Source: Alopecurus myosuroides
Taxonomy: Eukaryota > Streptophyta > Magnoliopsida > Poales > Poaceae
DNA length: 64,000 nt
Reading direction: 5' to 3'
Assembly (NCBI GenBank): GCA_028641055.1
Contig: CM054059.1
Span: 109,442,263 to 109,506,262, forward strand
Part shown: positions 45,701 to 57,862 of the stretch, piece after piece
Layout: each line of letters starts with the position of its first letter
Position numbering within the stretch: position 1 is the first letter of the stretch
The notes under the pieces: generated by a model
Told to the model about the DNA's origin: nothing
Database searches by the model: none
The model's input: the letters and a program-made list of their open reading frames with translations, nothing else
Translations under genes and position numbers: made by a program

Positions 45701-46440
45701 GACATGTATAGTCTAATTTACTGTATTTCCCCATTGTATAAGGGGTTTTCTACATATCTCCACACATGTACATGTAATGGCCTTTGGCTTCCCTAACCGT
45801 CTTGACATTTGATCGATTGATCTTCAATAGAAACAATCGTGGAAATGCCCGATTCTTTGCTATGCCAGGCTCTTCATGTGGAGAACCCGAGATTTAGTAA
45901 ACATATGATTATACTAATACCCTTTTACTTAAGACTTTCAGAATCTTTGTTGTGAAAACTCAGGCGCATAGCTGTAAGTGTGAAGTGTTAATTGGTGTTT
46001 AGAATGTATATTAAATAGCGGTGCCTTCTGTTCATATGACAGTTCATAAAGAGTTTAATGTCGTGAAGTTACGGTCTGTGTGGTCATTTTATAAGTAGAA
46101 CATAACTAGTATGCTATTTCTACACTTCACCTGAATGGTGCCATGTGCATTGGAGAAATCATTCAGGTCCTTGAGATAACCGTAGAGAATTCAGCATTTA
46201 AAAGGTTGTTCTTCTCTCTGACCTTAATGCTGAAGCTTATGTTGACTGTTAACAAGATTATACTGTATGCTCACCATCAGGTTGGATTACCCCTTGGGCC
46301 CTTCCTATGCTCCTTAAGAAGTGGAATGCAGAGTTTGTAGTGTTCAAGACGTACAGGTGCATTACTCATTAGGTTGCGGTACAGTTGGAATGCTGGAGAG
46401 ATTTTTGGCCAAGATATCAAGGCAGCACTGTACCGTAGAA
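42763..46440 (+). other. H2B-2 3' region with two downstream modules
   Basis: Module 1 begins with AATAGAAATTGTATTCC (about 42826) and module 2 with AATAGAAATGTATTCC (about 43683). Each continues through CTGAATGTGTT(C/T)GATGGAGAACG, GGATGATACTT and ACACATTTGTA. The region aligns with 12804-13833 plus 31142-32705 of copy 1, apart from LINE J (44389-45537) and extra DNA at about 43200-43540. No gene was recognised in it. Confidence 0.7.
44389..45537 (-). mobile_element. 5'-truncated LINE J (L1-type), 1.15 kb
   Basis: Minus strand. Flanked by the 9-bp target duplication TCCTTTAAT (44380-44388 and 45538-45546) with a short A-tail on the minus strand. It keeps only the end of ORF2: a 271-residue frame (45376-44561) with the RT zinc-binding domain (WKLKIPLKIKIFMWFLDRK, CSFCGNQETADHLFIHCPF) and an upstream piece in another frame (SPFWKGLMRVKDYF). 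The uninserted site is preserved at about 31732 in copy 1. Confidence 0.92.
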
Positions 46441-46831
46441 AGGGCATGCTTCTGAATTCTGTTGCAGCAGCAGCAGGATGGTCGCAAAAATGACGACCAG
46501 AAGAGGACCCTTTCCTTGTCCACTCTCACGCCCCTCGGCCAGGTTCACTGACAATGAGCATTCAGAATGACGGATTTTTCTATCTTTTCACACACCTCTT
46601 GTACGATGAACCGTAAAAAAACACGACGACTTTTCTCATGTGTCAAAAAAAAAGAAAGATACTGAAGACAAAGAATGACAATCCCAACACAAAAAAGAGA
46701 AGGCTATGAAACCTATGGACCCCGGGGCCCGGGCAAGAAGACAAGAGGCACGCAACGAGCATCGGCCCCGCTTTGCTCCCTCCGTCCGAAGCCGGTCTCC
46801 CAGCGCTACGTAGGAAACAAAGATGCCTGCA

Positions 46832-46838
46832 TATAAAC
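46832..46838 (+). promoter_or_regulatory. TATA box of the EGF-like gene
   Basis: TATAAAC, 37 bases before the ATG at 46875. It predicts transcription start near 46862 and a very short 5' leader. Confidence 0.6.
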
Positions 46839-46874
46839 TGTACTACTTGGCACCCGGCGAGAGATAGGTAGAAG

Positions 46875-48050
46875 ATGGCCGTGGCGAGAGTCTCTATCGT
46901 CGGCTCGGCGGTGCCTGTGCTGCTCGTGGCGCTTTTGGCCTGCGCTGCGGCCAGAACCGCCGTCGTCGTCGGTGAGGTCCACGGCCTCTGGCTCCCTTGC
47001 AAGCTCCGTGGTGAGGCGGTGCACTGTGGTACTGTTGTTAGCTTATACGTATTGGTGGGCTTTTGCAGGAGGCACTGCGTGCGATGGGGTGAGCTGCGGC
47101 ATGGGCACCTGCAAGGAGGCCACAGCACTCCCGATAGCGACCTACGAGTGCGACTGCTACCCCGGTTGGGCTCGGATCGTGCCCATCCTGCCATCTTCCG
47201 CCTGCTTTCTCCCCGCTTGTAAGTCTCAAGACCGTGATCCCACCACGCGCATGCATGGGAAAATTGCTAAACTGTCTGAACCTCCACTACTCAATTGTTT
47301 GTTTCGTGCCTTCTTTCATTCAAGGCCCCTCGGGTCTCAGCTGCTACACCCCTACCGTCAAGCTGCCGCCAGTGGGCAGCAATGTTACACTTCACCGTAA
47401 ACTCTCTGAACCTGCACAACCCAAACTTGATTCGTGTTTGGCTTTGTTTATCCTGCAATGGCAATAGCCTGATTTTTTCTCTGCAGCCTGCTTAGTCATG
47501 GACTGCGGCCCGGAAGGCTCGTGCGTGGAGGAACGGGACAAGCCTTTTAGATGCCAGTGCAACCCGGGCGCGACCAATATGCTCCAAAACCCTTCCCTCC
47601 CTTGCACTAAGAACGACTGTAAGAACCGCATCTAAACGAATGCTTGGAACACTGAGGCTCGATCAGACTGCACACTTGTAACCTGACACTTGCTGCTTCC
47701 GCGCCTAGGTGTCATCGGCAAGGACGGCTGCCAGGTTCAGGCCCCTCCACCGTCGCTACAGCCGCACCCTTCGCTGCCGCCGTCATCGACGACCCCGCCT
47801 GATGTCGGTTCATCTGGACCAACCGCTCCATCCAGCACCCAAGGCAATCCGACGAATTCAACCTCACCAGGTTCCATGAAACACTTCCATCGAGTTCATC
47901 ATCGCATTTACACCTTCACTTGCACCGTTTTAACTAGGAAATTAAATGGACTGAACCTCACCGTGTTGTGCATTTGCAGGCTCTGTTTGCTTGCTGAATC
48001 CTCTGCTGCCGCTGCTGCTGCTGCTAGCCTCGCTTTACATCGTATCATGA
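46875..48050 (+). CDS. Predicted GPI-anchored, EGF-like cell-surface protein, 227 aa, six exons
   Basis: Exons 46875-46971, 47069-47218, 47325-47396, 47487-47618, 47709-47870 and 47980-48050. All introns have GT-AG ends and phase 1, and the joined length is 684 nt. Residues 1-26 form a signal peptide (AVPVLLVALLACAAA). Two Cys-rich EGF-like segments follow (CDGVSCGMGTC...CDCYPGWA and CLVMDCGPEGSC...CQCNPGATN). A Pro/Ser/Thr-rich stretch comes next (PPPSLQPHPSLPPSSTTPP), like a glycosylated stalk. The C-terminus is a hydrophobic tail (NPLLPLLLLLLASLYIVS) with no basic end, as in GPI-anchored proteins. The protein should be exported and tethered outside the plasma membrane. Similar small EGF-like proteins of unknown role are common in grasses. 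No lesion was seen. Confidence 0.85.
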
Positions 48051-48307
48051 CATGACAGCTCCCTTTGATATGTGCACGGGCCATCGTTTACTAAGTAGAC
48101 CGAGGGTCTTTCCTTCGTACGTACGCTGTATACTGTGTGTCCTGCCTATGCCGATGAAGTTGTTGTTCCCGGTGTCACTTGATGCACGTATTCATACCCA
48201 CTAAAATTCACAAGACAAGATCTACAGAACACCTCTGGACAAAGCAAATAATTAATGATGAGGCCCGATCGAGTACCCACGTCATTTCCTGGCACAGGTT
48301 TAGGGTG
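48051..48307. other. 3' flank of the EGF-like gene
   Basis: Non-coding. It presumably holds the 3' UTR and poly(A) site. No repeat was recognised. Confidence 0.5.
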
Positions 48308-48418
48308 TTATGAGTTGCCAACAAAGCCTAATCGGTACACTGAAAACACTTCATGAATAGTCCCATGTGCAATGGCCACACTTTCGACAATAAATCTACC
48401 TCTAGTGAAAGCTGATTG
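48308..48418 (-). mobile_element. LINE H, left fragment (reverse-transcriptase remnant)
   Basis: The minus strand reads QSAFTRGRFIVESVAIAHGT, the motif of L1-type reverse transcriptase that precedes the KLDYEKAYD region. It is cut at 48418 by LINE G and continues at 56399. Confidence 0.75.
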
Positions 48419-48898
48419 GATATCTCCTACTATCTCCAATTCATAGTAATTGTCGCCGAACAGAAGATGGCTCTCCCCCAACCTAGCGCTCCCGCTCTCC
48501 CCCGCCGGCGAGAATGGCGGCGGTAGAGACGACCCGACCAACCAAAGGCTCCTCATCGGCGCTGGCTACCCCGGCAGCGCCGCCCACCATACAAATTACC
48601 TGCACCACCAAGCCTTGGCGCTCTCTCTCGAGTTCGGGGCACTACCTGGCCGCTTACAAGCCTCCGCGGCTGAGGAGGGCCCGTCGGACGCCAGGGGAGC
48701 TACGGAGGCAACGACTTGCGGTGAAGCCGGCGTCCCAGCCGCCGCTCGACCGGACCTCCGCCTAGCCATTAAACGCCGGCGGAAGGGGCACACCTCACAC
48801 CCGTCACCAAGCTAAGTCTCACCTCCCCTGTTTCCTCTCCCCTCCCTCCCCCCTCCTCTCGCTTTCTCTGCACTAGTGATTAGGTCACGCATTCCACC

Positions 48899-51800
48899 AT
48901 GCATCAAAGGTTCGCCCTCAACGATGAGCTTGCTAGTTCGCTACCACGTGCCCACGGACGGAGCCGGCCAACTAGGGGTCAATGCTTTGACAGTTCAATG
49001 CTTCAGAAATTCTTCTGTGGGACGACAGAGTCCCTAAACCCCGGGTTGCACAAGAGGACTTGGCTCGTTGCATCCGTTCTTTCTGTTGGCGCGGAATTAT
49101 CTCCGCAGTTCGTCACATCTTTGCTTGAGTTCTGGTTCGGCGGCCGTGCTACGCACCACGAGGTTCGCCGGTTGGATGTTGGCAAATTCAAATTTCGAAC
49201 GGCTAGTGCGAGCGTGGCAGCGGAGATCACACCGAAAGGCTACTGGACTGTGGGCCCGCTTCGCATGGGCTTTGCCTTGGCCAAGCCCGGACACGTCACC
49301 GGTTACACCCAACACCTGCATGATTGCCACGTTCGAGTGAAGCGGCCGCGTCAACAGGCTACAGCGGCGGGTATTGCGTATAGGTCAACAGGGAGCTCAG
49401 GTGTGTTGATGGCCCCGTCCACCGAGGGACATGACGCTACGCTGCAGAGCCTGCCTCGGAGCACTCATGGCACGGTAAATCCAAAAAGGTTACAACTTCG
49501 GGGGTACGAGAAGAACATCTCGCGCAGTGCGGATCATGCTGACAACACCGGAGGCAATACGGTAACTGGGCCGCGTCCTAGTTTTGTACCGTTTTCAGCT
49601 ATCATGACGGAACAACTTGAGGCCAGCAGAGCTCAGCGTCAGACTAAGGCTGAGTCCTATTCAAGTGCACCGCCCGACAAAGTCCTGCGGCAGGTGAACG
49701 GCGAACCCGAGGCCCCGCGTCCCAGCTTGGCGACTCTGAGTGCGGTAAACCCAGCGGCTGCTCCGACGTGCTCCGGATCCATTTCTACCGCCGGCTGCCC
49801 AGATAACTTCTACCCTCCGTCTCCTCCAAACCCTAATCCACCGCAAGCACCTCAGCCCTATAAAACGGCATTGCTGCTCCCATCTTCCCCTGCACCAACA
49901 TTTTCCCGTCCACAACACCTCGACTCCAAACCCAAAGATCTTCACAAGCGCTGCTTCCGCTGTTTGGGCTACCGCCATCGCGCGGAGGGCTGTCGTAATC
50001 CCGTGGTCTGCAGGTTCTGCCGAGCCTGTGGACACCGCCGCTCCGGCTGCCCCACCCTCGCCCGTCTTCATCAAGCAAGCAAGCCGGCTATGGAGCCAGT
50101 CGTGCTGGGAAGGCCAACCTCCCTGGATGTGCACTGCCCTCCAGTATGGGACCGCCACGCGCTCACCTGCCTCATCTCAGTTGAGCCCCCAAGGCAAAAC
50201 CCGGTACCGTGGCTGCGCCGGGTGGTGCATCACCATCTCCAGAACCCGGCCATCCGTTTCGCCTCGAGCTCAGCGGGCGATGCCTACATCATGTTCCTTC
50301 GCAGGCGTGATCAAGAGGCGGCGTTACGCGCGAGTCTGATTCAGGTGGAGGAGGAGGATGGATCGATGACCCGTGTTTGGGTGCGGCCACACGACGGGGG
50401 AGACGACGCTTTCTCCATCTCCTACCGCCTCACCATCGAGAAGCTCACACTCGAGTTCTGGGACCGGCCTGGTCTCGCTATGGCTACAAGCGGCTTCGCC
50501 CAGCTGCTTAGTGTCGAGCATGGCGCCCTCCGCGGACACGACTACGCGGCGATCTTCGTCTTAATGAAAGTCGAATCTTTCACTCATATCCCGCACCGCC
50601 TCACCTTCCACAAGCACAATGGCAACGGCAATGTGGCCGATGTGTTCATTAACGAGATATGGGATACCACCAATGCTGCTCCGCTTCCTGCCACCCACTC
50701 CCCATCCCACCTCCACCACCCGTCCTCACGCTCCAACAGGGGGCACTCGACCTTCCGCTCTTGCCAGTACGGCCCTCGCTCTGCTTACACTGGAGGCGAA
50801 ATGGCACGTTCGCGCCATCACCCTCACCAGTACGCAGAAGGGAGTAGGGGTCCTCAAAGCCCGATGCTGCCCCGGCAGCTTGCAATGCTGCGGCGTTCGC
50901 GCTCTCCCCGTCAAGCTCCTCCTGCCTCCAAGATCTCATGCTGCTGCTCACCACTTCCACCAAGGTCAAACAACCGCTCACACCTAAATCTCACCCTCAA
51001 TCCACCGCCCTATTCGCAATCAACAACCTAGCCACCTTCAACGTCTCCGTCTTGCTTAGCAGCTCAAGAGGTTTCTCTGTCCGCATCCCCGTCGGAACCC
51101 CCTCTTTCGGAGAGGAAGAAAGCACCTTCTGCGTCTTCAACTACAATATTCCTAGGAGTATACAATCTCCTGATTGCAGGAACCTTCGCAATGTGGGCCT
51201 CTCCCGGGAGAGCGTGCGCTCTCTCCTGGTTAAACTCTTTCCTGATCCCTCTATTGGTCAGGACCTACTACCTCTGCTCCCACCGATTGACTGCAGCTAC
51301 GGTCCGGAAGTTCTCCACCCGGCCCACCTGGTGGGTCCTCCAATTTCTCCTCTAGCCCTGGCGCAGAGACCTGCAATTCTCTCAGCGGCGCGTTTCGAGC
51401 TAACTCTCCCTGCGAGACTTTTCCACTTTCCATCGCCCCCTCGTGCACACACCCACCCTCCCCACAGCAGCATGCTGATCCCTTTCTGGCTAGGTTGTAC
51501 GACATCCCTTTTCAGCCAGTTTCCACTCCGCCGCCGCCACACCCCGCATGCTCACTTTACCCCACCCCCCGCCAGCGCTCTGTCAGCTGGGCCCAACACT
51601 CTAATGCTCGCAGGTCCAGACGAAATCTCCCTAGACCATTCCCTGGTTCCCGTGCCAGGAACATTGGACCAGGTCAAGCTCGCGTTCAGGCATGCCGTCA
51701 ACGCAACGACCAACGGCGCCCCGTACCACAACCCGCTAGAGGAGGGCCACGTCATCATCAGGTCCGATGGCGGGCCTTTCCAGTTCGCCTTGGGCCGGGA

Positions 51801-52388
51801 AACGCTGGATCGCCTGCAGCAGCACGCCCCTCCAGCCCATCAAGACCACGAGAGCCAGGCTGATTCCCAACGGGCCCAACAGACAGGGGAGAGGGTTGAG
51901 GAGACGGGGGTCGAGAGTTTCAGCCCGTCTGACGCCACGCAGTTTCAAAACTCTCCGCTCCCGCCAAAAATCCAGCCACAGGAACCTTCAGATTCAGAGA
52001 TTGAGAGGAACCAAATCCCAGTTGCTCCGAAGCAGAAAAAATGAAAGCGGTGCTCACATACGAACGACACCGCAGTTCTCGCCTAGCTAAAATCAATGAT
52101 GCCCACCATGTGGGCTCCATCGAGCGTGCATCCAGAAGGAAGGCAGTGTCCGACGGCACCTCTGAGTCCTCCGTGGGTTTCACTCCATCTCGCCGTCACA
52201 AAACCAGGCGAGTCTCCGAGATTCAGGACTTGGCGCCGCTGCCTGTACTTTCAAGCCCACCGGAGACGGCGATGAGCAGGCTTGGGGAGCTAGCTGAATG
52301 TTGTGGCTTCACCCTAAAGGATGTTCAAACGGCTCTGAAGATGCAGAAAGACACACGCAATGTGGGGACTAGCAAGCTCGATGTGTAG
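48899..52388 (+). pseudogene. LINE G ORF1 (RNA-binding protein), frameshifted
   Basis: An open frame of 710 codons from 48899 to 51031 contains two zinc knuckles in tandem, CFRCLGYRHRAEGC and CRFCRACGHRRSGC (about 49950-50052), typical of plant L1 ORF1. Continuing similarity moves to other frames (50938-52044, then 52041-52388, ending with a Leu/Lys-rich C-terminus). At least two frame changes are therefore needed, near 51000 and 52035. The product would bind LINE RNA. Confidence 0.7.
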
Positions 52389-52659
52389 TTGCATTAGGGG
52401 TAGTGGGCAACAATGTTGCTCCTTCAGGTTGTTAGTTTGCTTTAGCCACTTGCATCTTTCCCTTCACCTAAAGTCGGCGATCGTTGCACCGATCCTAGGC
52501 CGACAAACAACTAGTTTACTTTCCAACTGCATTAGATCAACCTGTAACACTGTATGCCACCAACATGTTTACTTTCTAGTTTCTCTGTTATCTTATTCCT
52601 CCCGCGCCCCCTGCTATCCTTTGCCAGCTGGCCACAAATTTCGGGTTTATTTTTCCTCG

Positions 52660-55600
52660 ATGAGATGTCTATCCTGGAATCCAAGGGGGCTTGGGGATGA
52701 TGATAAAAATGTCACAGTCTACAAATCAATTGACGAAGCAAAGGCAGACTTGATTTGCCTACAAGAAACTAAACTGTCAGACATTACTATTTTCAAAGCT
52801 AAGCGTTTTCTGCCACCTAGACTTACAGAATTCAAATACCAGCCCTCAACCGGTTCTGCGGGAGGTCTGCTTATTGCCTAGAACCCAAAGAATTACTCGG
52901 TTGAAATCATAAATCAAAATACGCATGCGATGACAGCTAGGGTCACGTCCAATGTTGATGACACTGTCTTTGTCCTAACAAATGTGTATGGACCGTGCGA
53001 CGAGACAGCCAGATCCAACTTTTCCCAGCAGATGGAATCAATGTCACAGGAGATAACTGACTCTTGGATGCTCCTCGGAGACTTTAACATATACAGGTAT
53101 GCCGAGGAGAAAAATAATGGAAATCACAATTGGAACGCCATTGCTGAATTCAACACTTGGATCAATGAACTAGGACTAATGGATGTGGATATTTGCAACA
53201 CAAGATTCACCTGGTCAAATAAACGCAGGCACCCGACCCTTGTTAAGTTAGATAGTGTTCTGATAAATGTCAGTTTCGGTCTGAAATTTGTTCACAGCGA
53301 ATGCACTGCACAGCCAAGACGCACCTCCGATCACAAACCGATCCTATTAGACACACGTGGAGAGGCACTGCAGAGGGAAAACTTCAGGTTTGAGGATTAC
53401 TGGTTGCACCGCCCAGACCTGGTCAAAGTAACGAGGAACAGACTGACAAGGAATACTAAGACCATGAACATTGCTACCAAGCTAAATCACAGGCTGAGAA
53501 TGGTTCGAGCATCAACCAGAGCTTGGCTAAAAGAACAACGTCAACAGCTTAACATCACTAAGAATATCACACACATGATCCAGTACTACGACGCGGTCGA
53601 AGAATGACGTCCACTGTCTGACTTGGAGTACTGCTTCTGTACACTTTGCATACACCGGGCAAAACTACAGCTAGCTGAGCAGGCCAGCCACTGGCGCAGA
53701 CCAGGCAAAATCAAATGGTGCAAGCTAGGGGACGAGAACACCAAGTTCTTTAATACCATGGCTACATACAGGTTCAGAAAAAACAGAACGAAGGTGTTAC
53801 GCGCGGATCAGACAGACCACTTCCAGGATACAGAGAAGCTTATCATCGCGACACAATTTTTCAAACAATTATTTACGGAAACCAGAGACTGGACAACAAC
53901 GATAAATCTTGATACTCTTTACGGCCAAAACCACATCCCCGTGCAGTTGCAGCACCTAGACGCCCCTTTTAGCTGGACAGAGATCGAGAGAGCAATAAAA
54001 CTAGCCCCTTCAGGCAGGAGCCCAGGGCCAGACGGTTTTACAAATGATTTTTTTCAAGTTTTACAAGGAGGAAATCAGGAATGACTTACTGCACCTATTC
54101 TCGGCCCTCCACGACAAGACTATTAAGCTGGATGGGATCAACCTGGCAAATATCACTCTACTCCCAAAACGTGAAAACCCCATGGAGATCACTGACTTCA
54201 GACCGGTCTCACTACAACACTCCATCCCTAAACTCATTGCAAAAGTACTAGCTAACAGATTACATCGAAATATCAAGGACCTTGTGGATGAGATGCAGTC
54301 TGGGTTCATCAATAACAGATCAATAACAGAGAACTTTGCAACGGCAATAGAAACGGTACAGTGTGCGAAGAGACTAAAGAGACCAGTGATCATCCTTAAA
54401 TTGGACTTCCAAAAAGCTTTTGACACGGTAAACTGGAGAGCTATTACCGAGGTTTTGAACGCGAGAGGATTTCCAGATAAGTGGAAATGGTGGATTGAAC
54501 ACCTGCTATGCACATCCCAGGCACAACTACTGATCAACGGCGGAAACAGAGAGAAATTTAGCGTACGCAAAGGGGTACGGCAGGGAGACATGCTCTCCCC
54601 GTATATTTTCATTTTGGTTGCAGATGTGTTGCAACAAATGTTGCGAGCTGCCTACTCCTCTCATATGCTAGAACATCCAATCCAACCAGGAGCACCCCTC
54701 CTAGTGCTACAATAAGCTGATGACAATCTCTTGATACTCAGGGGGTCACTGGATCAAGAAATTTACGCCAAAGCTATAGTAGACGCTTTTGCTACTTTCA
54801 GTGGACTGCAAATCGACTTTCAAAAGAGTACGTTCGTACCGTTGAACATCCCACAAGTTGAAGTCTCAAGCATCGCTGCAACCCTCGGCTGCTCGGTCTC
54901 AAGCCTACCATGCACGTACTTGGGACTACCACTGTCCATGAGCAAAATAAACAGAGAAATGCTGCAGCCAGTCATACAGAGAATAGACCGCAAGCTGCCG
55001 GGATGGGCTCCAGGACTATTAAATTCAGGAGGGCGATTACAGATGGTCAACTCGGTCCTCTCGGCTGTCCCTACTTACTTCATGGCTTGCATTGAGTGGG
55101 ATAGGTCAACTATTGAAATGGTGGATAAACTGAGAAGAGCTTTCCTCTGGAAAGGCAAGAAGGAGATAACAGGTGGACACTGCCTTGTTGCCTGGGAGGT
55201 GGCCACACTGCCGAAAAACATGGGAGCGCTGGGGATAAAGAACCTCCGTACTCACAATACTGCCCTCATGGCCAACCTTGTTTGCAAGATGCTGACAGGG
55301 GGACAGGGTCCATGCTTTGGAGGACTAAAACGGTGGTACTTACAGAACAACATCCCAATTACTGCATATGCAAATGACACACCATTCTGGTAGTCAATAG
55401 TGAAGCTAATCAAGTGGATACAATCAGCAACAATCAGCTCAGTCAGCTCTGGGGAAACAGTGGCCTTCTGGCATGACTCCCGGACGCAGCTAGGGAGACT
55501 AAGCGATGAACTGCCAATCCTCTACAGTTTTGCTCTAGATCCTTGCTGCACGGTCCAGTCACAGTTCCACGAAGGTCTCTTGAATATACAGCTAATCCAC

Positions 55601-56254
55601 TCGATCACACCTACAGCACAACGACAACTTGACCGGCTACAGGACGTCTTCAGACAACACCCAATTCATCTCACACAAGCTACTGACAGACGCACGCTGG
55701 TAAGCACTGGGAAAACACCCGGCACTGCTGACTGGTACAAGTTATTCGCGGATCGGGGACACCAAAGCCTGTTGGGCAAATGGGTTTGGCAAACGACGAT
55801 CCCCTCAAGACACAAATTCTTCCTATGGCTAGTGTACAAGGGGAGGCTAAATACAAAAGACAACATGGTCATCAAGAAATGGTGCACCGATCCGGGCTGC
55901 GATCTGTGCCCTGCTCAAGAATCCATTGACCACATCGCATTGCACTGAAAAAATTCAGATTGGGTCTGGGATAAGTTGCAATTAACCGACGTTGCTAGGA
56001 TATCAAACTCCATAGCAAGTTTTGGCCAACAAGTGGAGCAGCGTGTTAATTCGAGGACTTGGCCAATATGTCTAGCAGCATGTGTGCTAGCACTCTGGAA
56101 AATGAGAAACGAGCGTTTCATCAACCAGAAATCATTGACCAAACGACAGCTACTGACGAACATTACAGAGGAGCTCAAACTTTGGTCTCACAGATCAAAA
56201 CGTCAAGCAAGAAATGTGGATTACTGGGTCAGCAGACTATTACTTTCCACATAG
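52660..56254 (+). pseudogene. LINE G ORF2 (endonuclease and reverse transcriptase), inactivated
   Basis: Starts MRCLSWNPRGLGD at 52660. APE-type endonuclease: LICLQETKL, LLGDFNIYR, RRTSDHKPILLD. Reverse transcriptase: GRSPGPDGF, ITDFRPVSL, KLDFQKAFDTVNW, GVRQGDMLSPYIF. RT zinc finger at the end: PSRHKFFLWLVYKGRLNTKD, CDLCPAQESIDHIALH. Lesions: stops at 52879 (TAG), 53605 (TGA), 54713 (TAA), 55391 (TAG) and 55946 (TGA), and a frameshift at about 54050 in a T-run. The TAA at 54713 replaces the tyrosine of the catalytic YADD, so the polymerase is dead. Confidence 0.9.
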
Positions 56255-56398
56255 CAATCTTCCTTTCTTTTATTTATTTTCTCTTTCTTTCCTTTTCTCT
56301 TTTTTCATGCTGTGGTAACGCCACGGTTGTAAATTCACTGACCTATCTGTAACCATAAGGTAGAGCCCGCCTCTACCTTCTATGTATCAAAAAAAAAA

Positions 56399-56490
56399 GC
56401 TGATTGCTAATAAGAGATGCGCCTACTCATAACAGTTGGTAACCTGTTAGTGATGAGATTAGTAAAGATCTTAAAGTTTTAAGATATCGT
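56399..56490 (-). mobile_element. LINE H, right fragment
   Basis: The minus strand reads ITNRLPTVMSRRISY, then a stop, joining to QSAFTRG across LINE G. This is the RT segment ANRL...IS.NQSAF. The 5' boundary at about 56490 is approximate. Confidence 0.6.
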
Positions 56491-56492
56491 CA

Positions 56493-56547
56493 CCGAGACA
56501 TTGTGGTCTGGACCCCAACGTTTGGGTTGGGGCCTAGACGGTCTCGG
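56493..56547. repeat. Imperfect inverted repeat at the LINE H/LINE I junction
   Basis: CCGAGAC (56493-56499) pairs with GTCTCGG (56541-56547). Inside, GTCTGGACCCCAAC (56506-56519) pairs with GTTGGGGCCTAGAC (56526-56539) with two mismatches. The hairpin loop is about 6 bases. Confidence 0.6.
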
Positions 56548-57862
56548 ATAGAGATAATGAGACGCTGTGTCGTACCTTCACGGAATCCGAGATTGAAGCA
56601 ATTGTCAAAGACATGAAATCTGACACAGCCCCCGGCCCGGACGGCTTCCCCGTCCCATTCTTTAAGAGATTCTGGAACCTTGTGAAGCACGGGGTTTTGC
56701 ACATCCTCAACGATTTCATGCTCGGAAGAATCGACATCGCCAGGCTCAACTTTGGGGTCCTAACCCTCATCCCAGAATCTCCCGGAGCCGACTCGATTTC
56801 ACAATTCAGACCTATAGCGCTCATCAACGTGATCTTCAAGATCATCGCCAAGGCGTATGCCTCTAAACTTGACCTAGTCGCTAATAAGGTGATCAGCCCC
56901 AATCAAACGTCCTTCATCAAAGGCCGTTTCATTCTTGACGGGGCATTAGCGTTACACGAGATTCTTCACGAGCTTAACAGTAAGAAGCTGGGGGGTATTC
57001 TTCTGAAACTCGACTTTGAGAAAGCTTACGACTGGTTCAACTGGGATTTCCTGGCAGAAGTTTCGATGCGGGCTATTTCCACATGATTTCCCAATTAGTG
57101 GCACAGGGCCAAACTGCGATCTCCATCAATGGAGAGATGGGACCGTTCTTCGGAAACAAAGGAGGGGTGCGTCAGGGCGACCCTCTTTCCCCTCTGCTGT
57201 TTAATTTCGTTGCCGAGGGGCTCTCGGCAATCCTCTCTAAAGCCAACTCGGCTGGGCATATTCACGGTGTAGTCCCACATATGTTCCCAGGTGGCATCAC
57301 CCATCTCCAGTAGGCTCACGACACGTTCATCCTCATCCATCACAACGACCTGGACATCGCAAAACTTAAGTTCCTCCTCATGTGCTTCGAGGACATGTCC
57401 GGGCTAAAGATTAACTACCACAAAAGCGAAGTGATGGTGCTTAACCAACCTGCAGAGGTCCAACAGCACGTGGCGAGACAACTCAACTGTAACCTTGGGA
57501 AGCTTCCTTTGACCTACCTAGGCCTCCAGATTGCGGACAAGAAGCTCATCAAGGAACAATGGGAATTCCTTGCTCAAAAGCTTGCCGCTAGGGTGGAACC
57601 CTGGATTGGCCGTTTCCTCTCCTCGGGAGCAAGACTAGTGATCACTAACTCATGCCTGGACAATCTTATATCATATGCCATGGGACTATTTCTTCTTCAA
57701 AAAGGGGTCCACGAAAAGTTTGATTCCCTTAGGGCCAGATTCTTTTGGGAAGGTTCGGGCCCGAACCGGAAATATCACATGCTTAATTGGCTGGCGGTGT
57801 GCCTCCCCAAAGACATGGGTGGCTTGGGTCCGATAAACAATCTGCTCATAAACAAAGCCTTA

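Larger units (their letters stand above)
48419..56395 (+). mobile_element. LINE G, near full-length L1-type element (8 kb)
   Basis: Flanked by AAAGCTGATTG (48408-48418 and 56396-56406; the leading A bases overlap the A-tail). It ends in an A10 tract. It carries a GC-rich 5' region (48480-48898), ORF1 with zinc knuckles, and ORF2 with endonuclease, reverse transcriptase and RT zinc finger, followed by a T/C-rich 3' UTR. Both ORFs are broken. It lies inside the minus-strand LINE H. Confidence 0.9.

Noticed and set aside
48308..48556. An 82-codon minus-strand frame
   Set aside because: It is a chimera: the left part is LINE H reverse transcriptase and the right part is the 5' end of LINE G.
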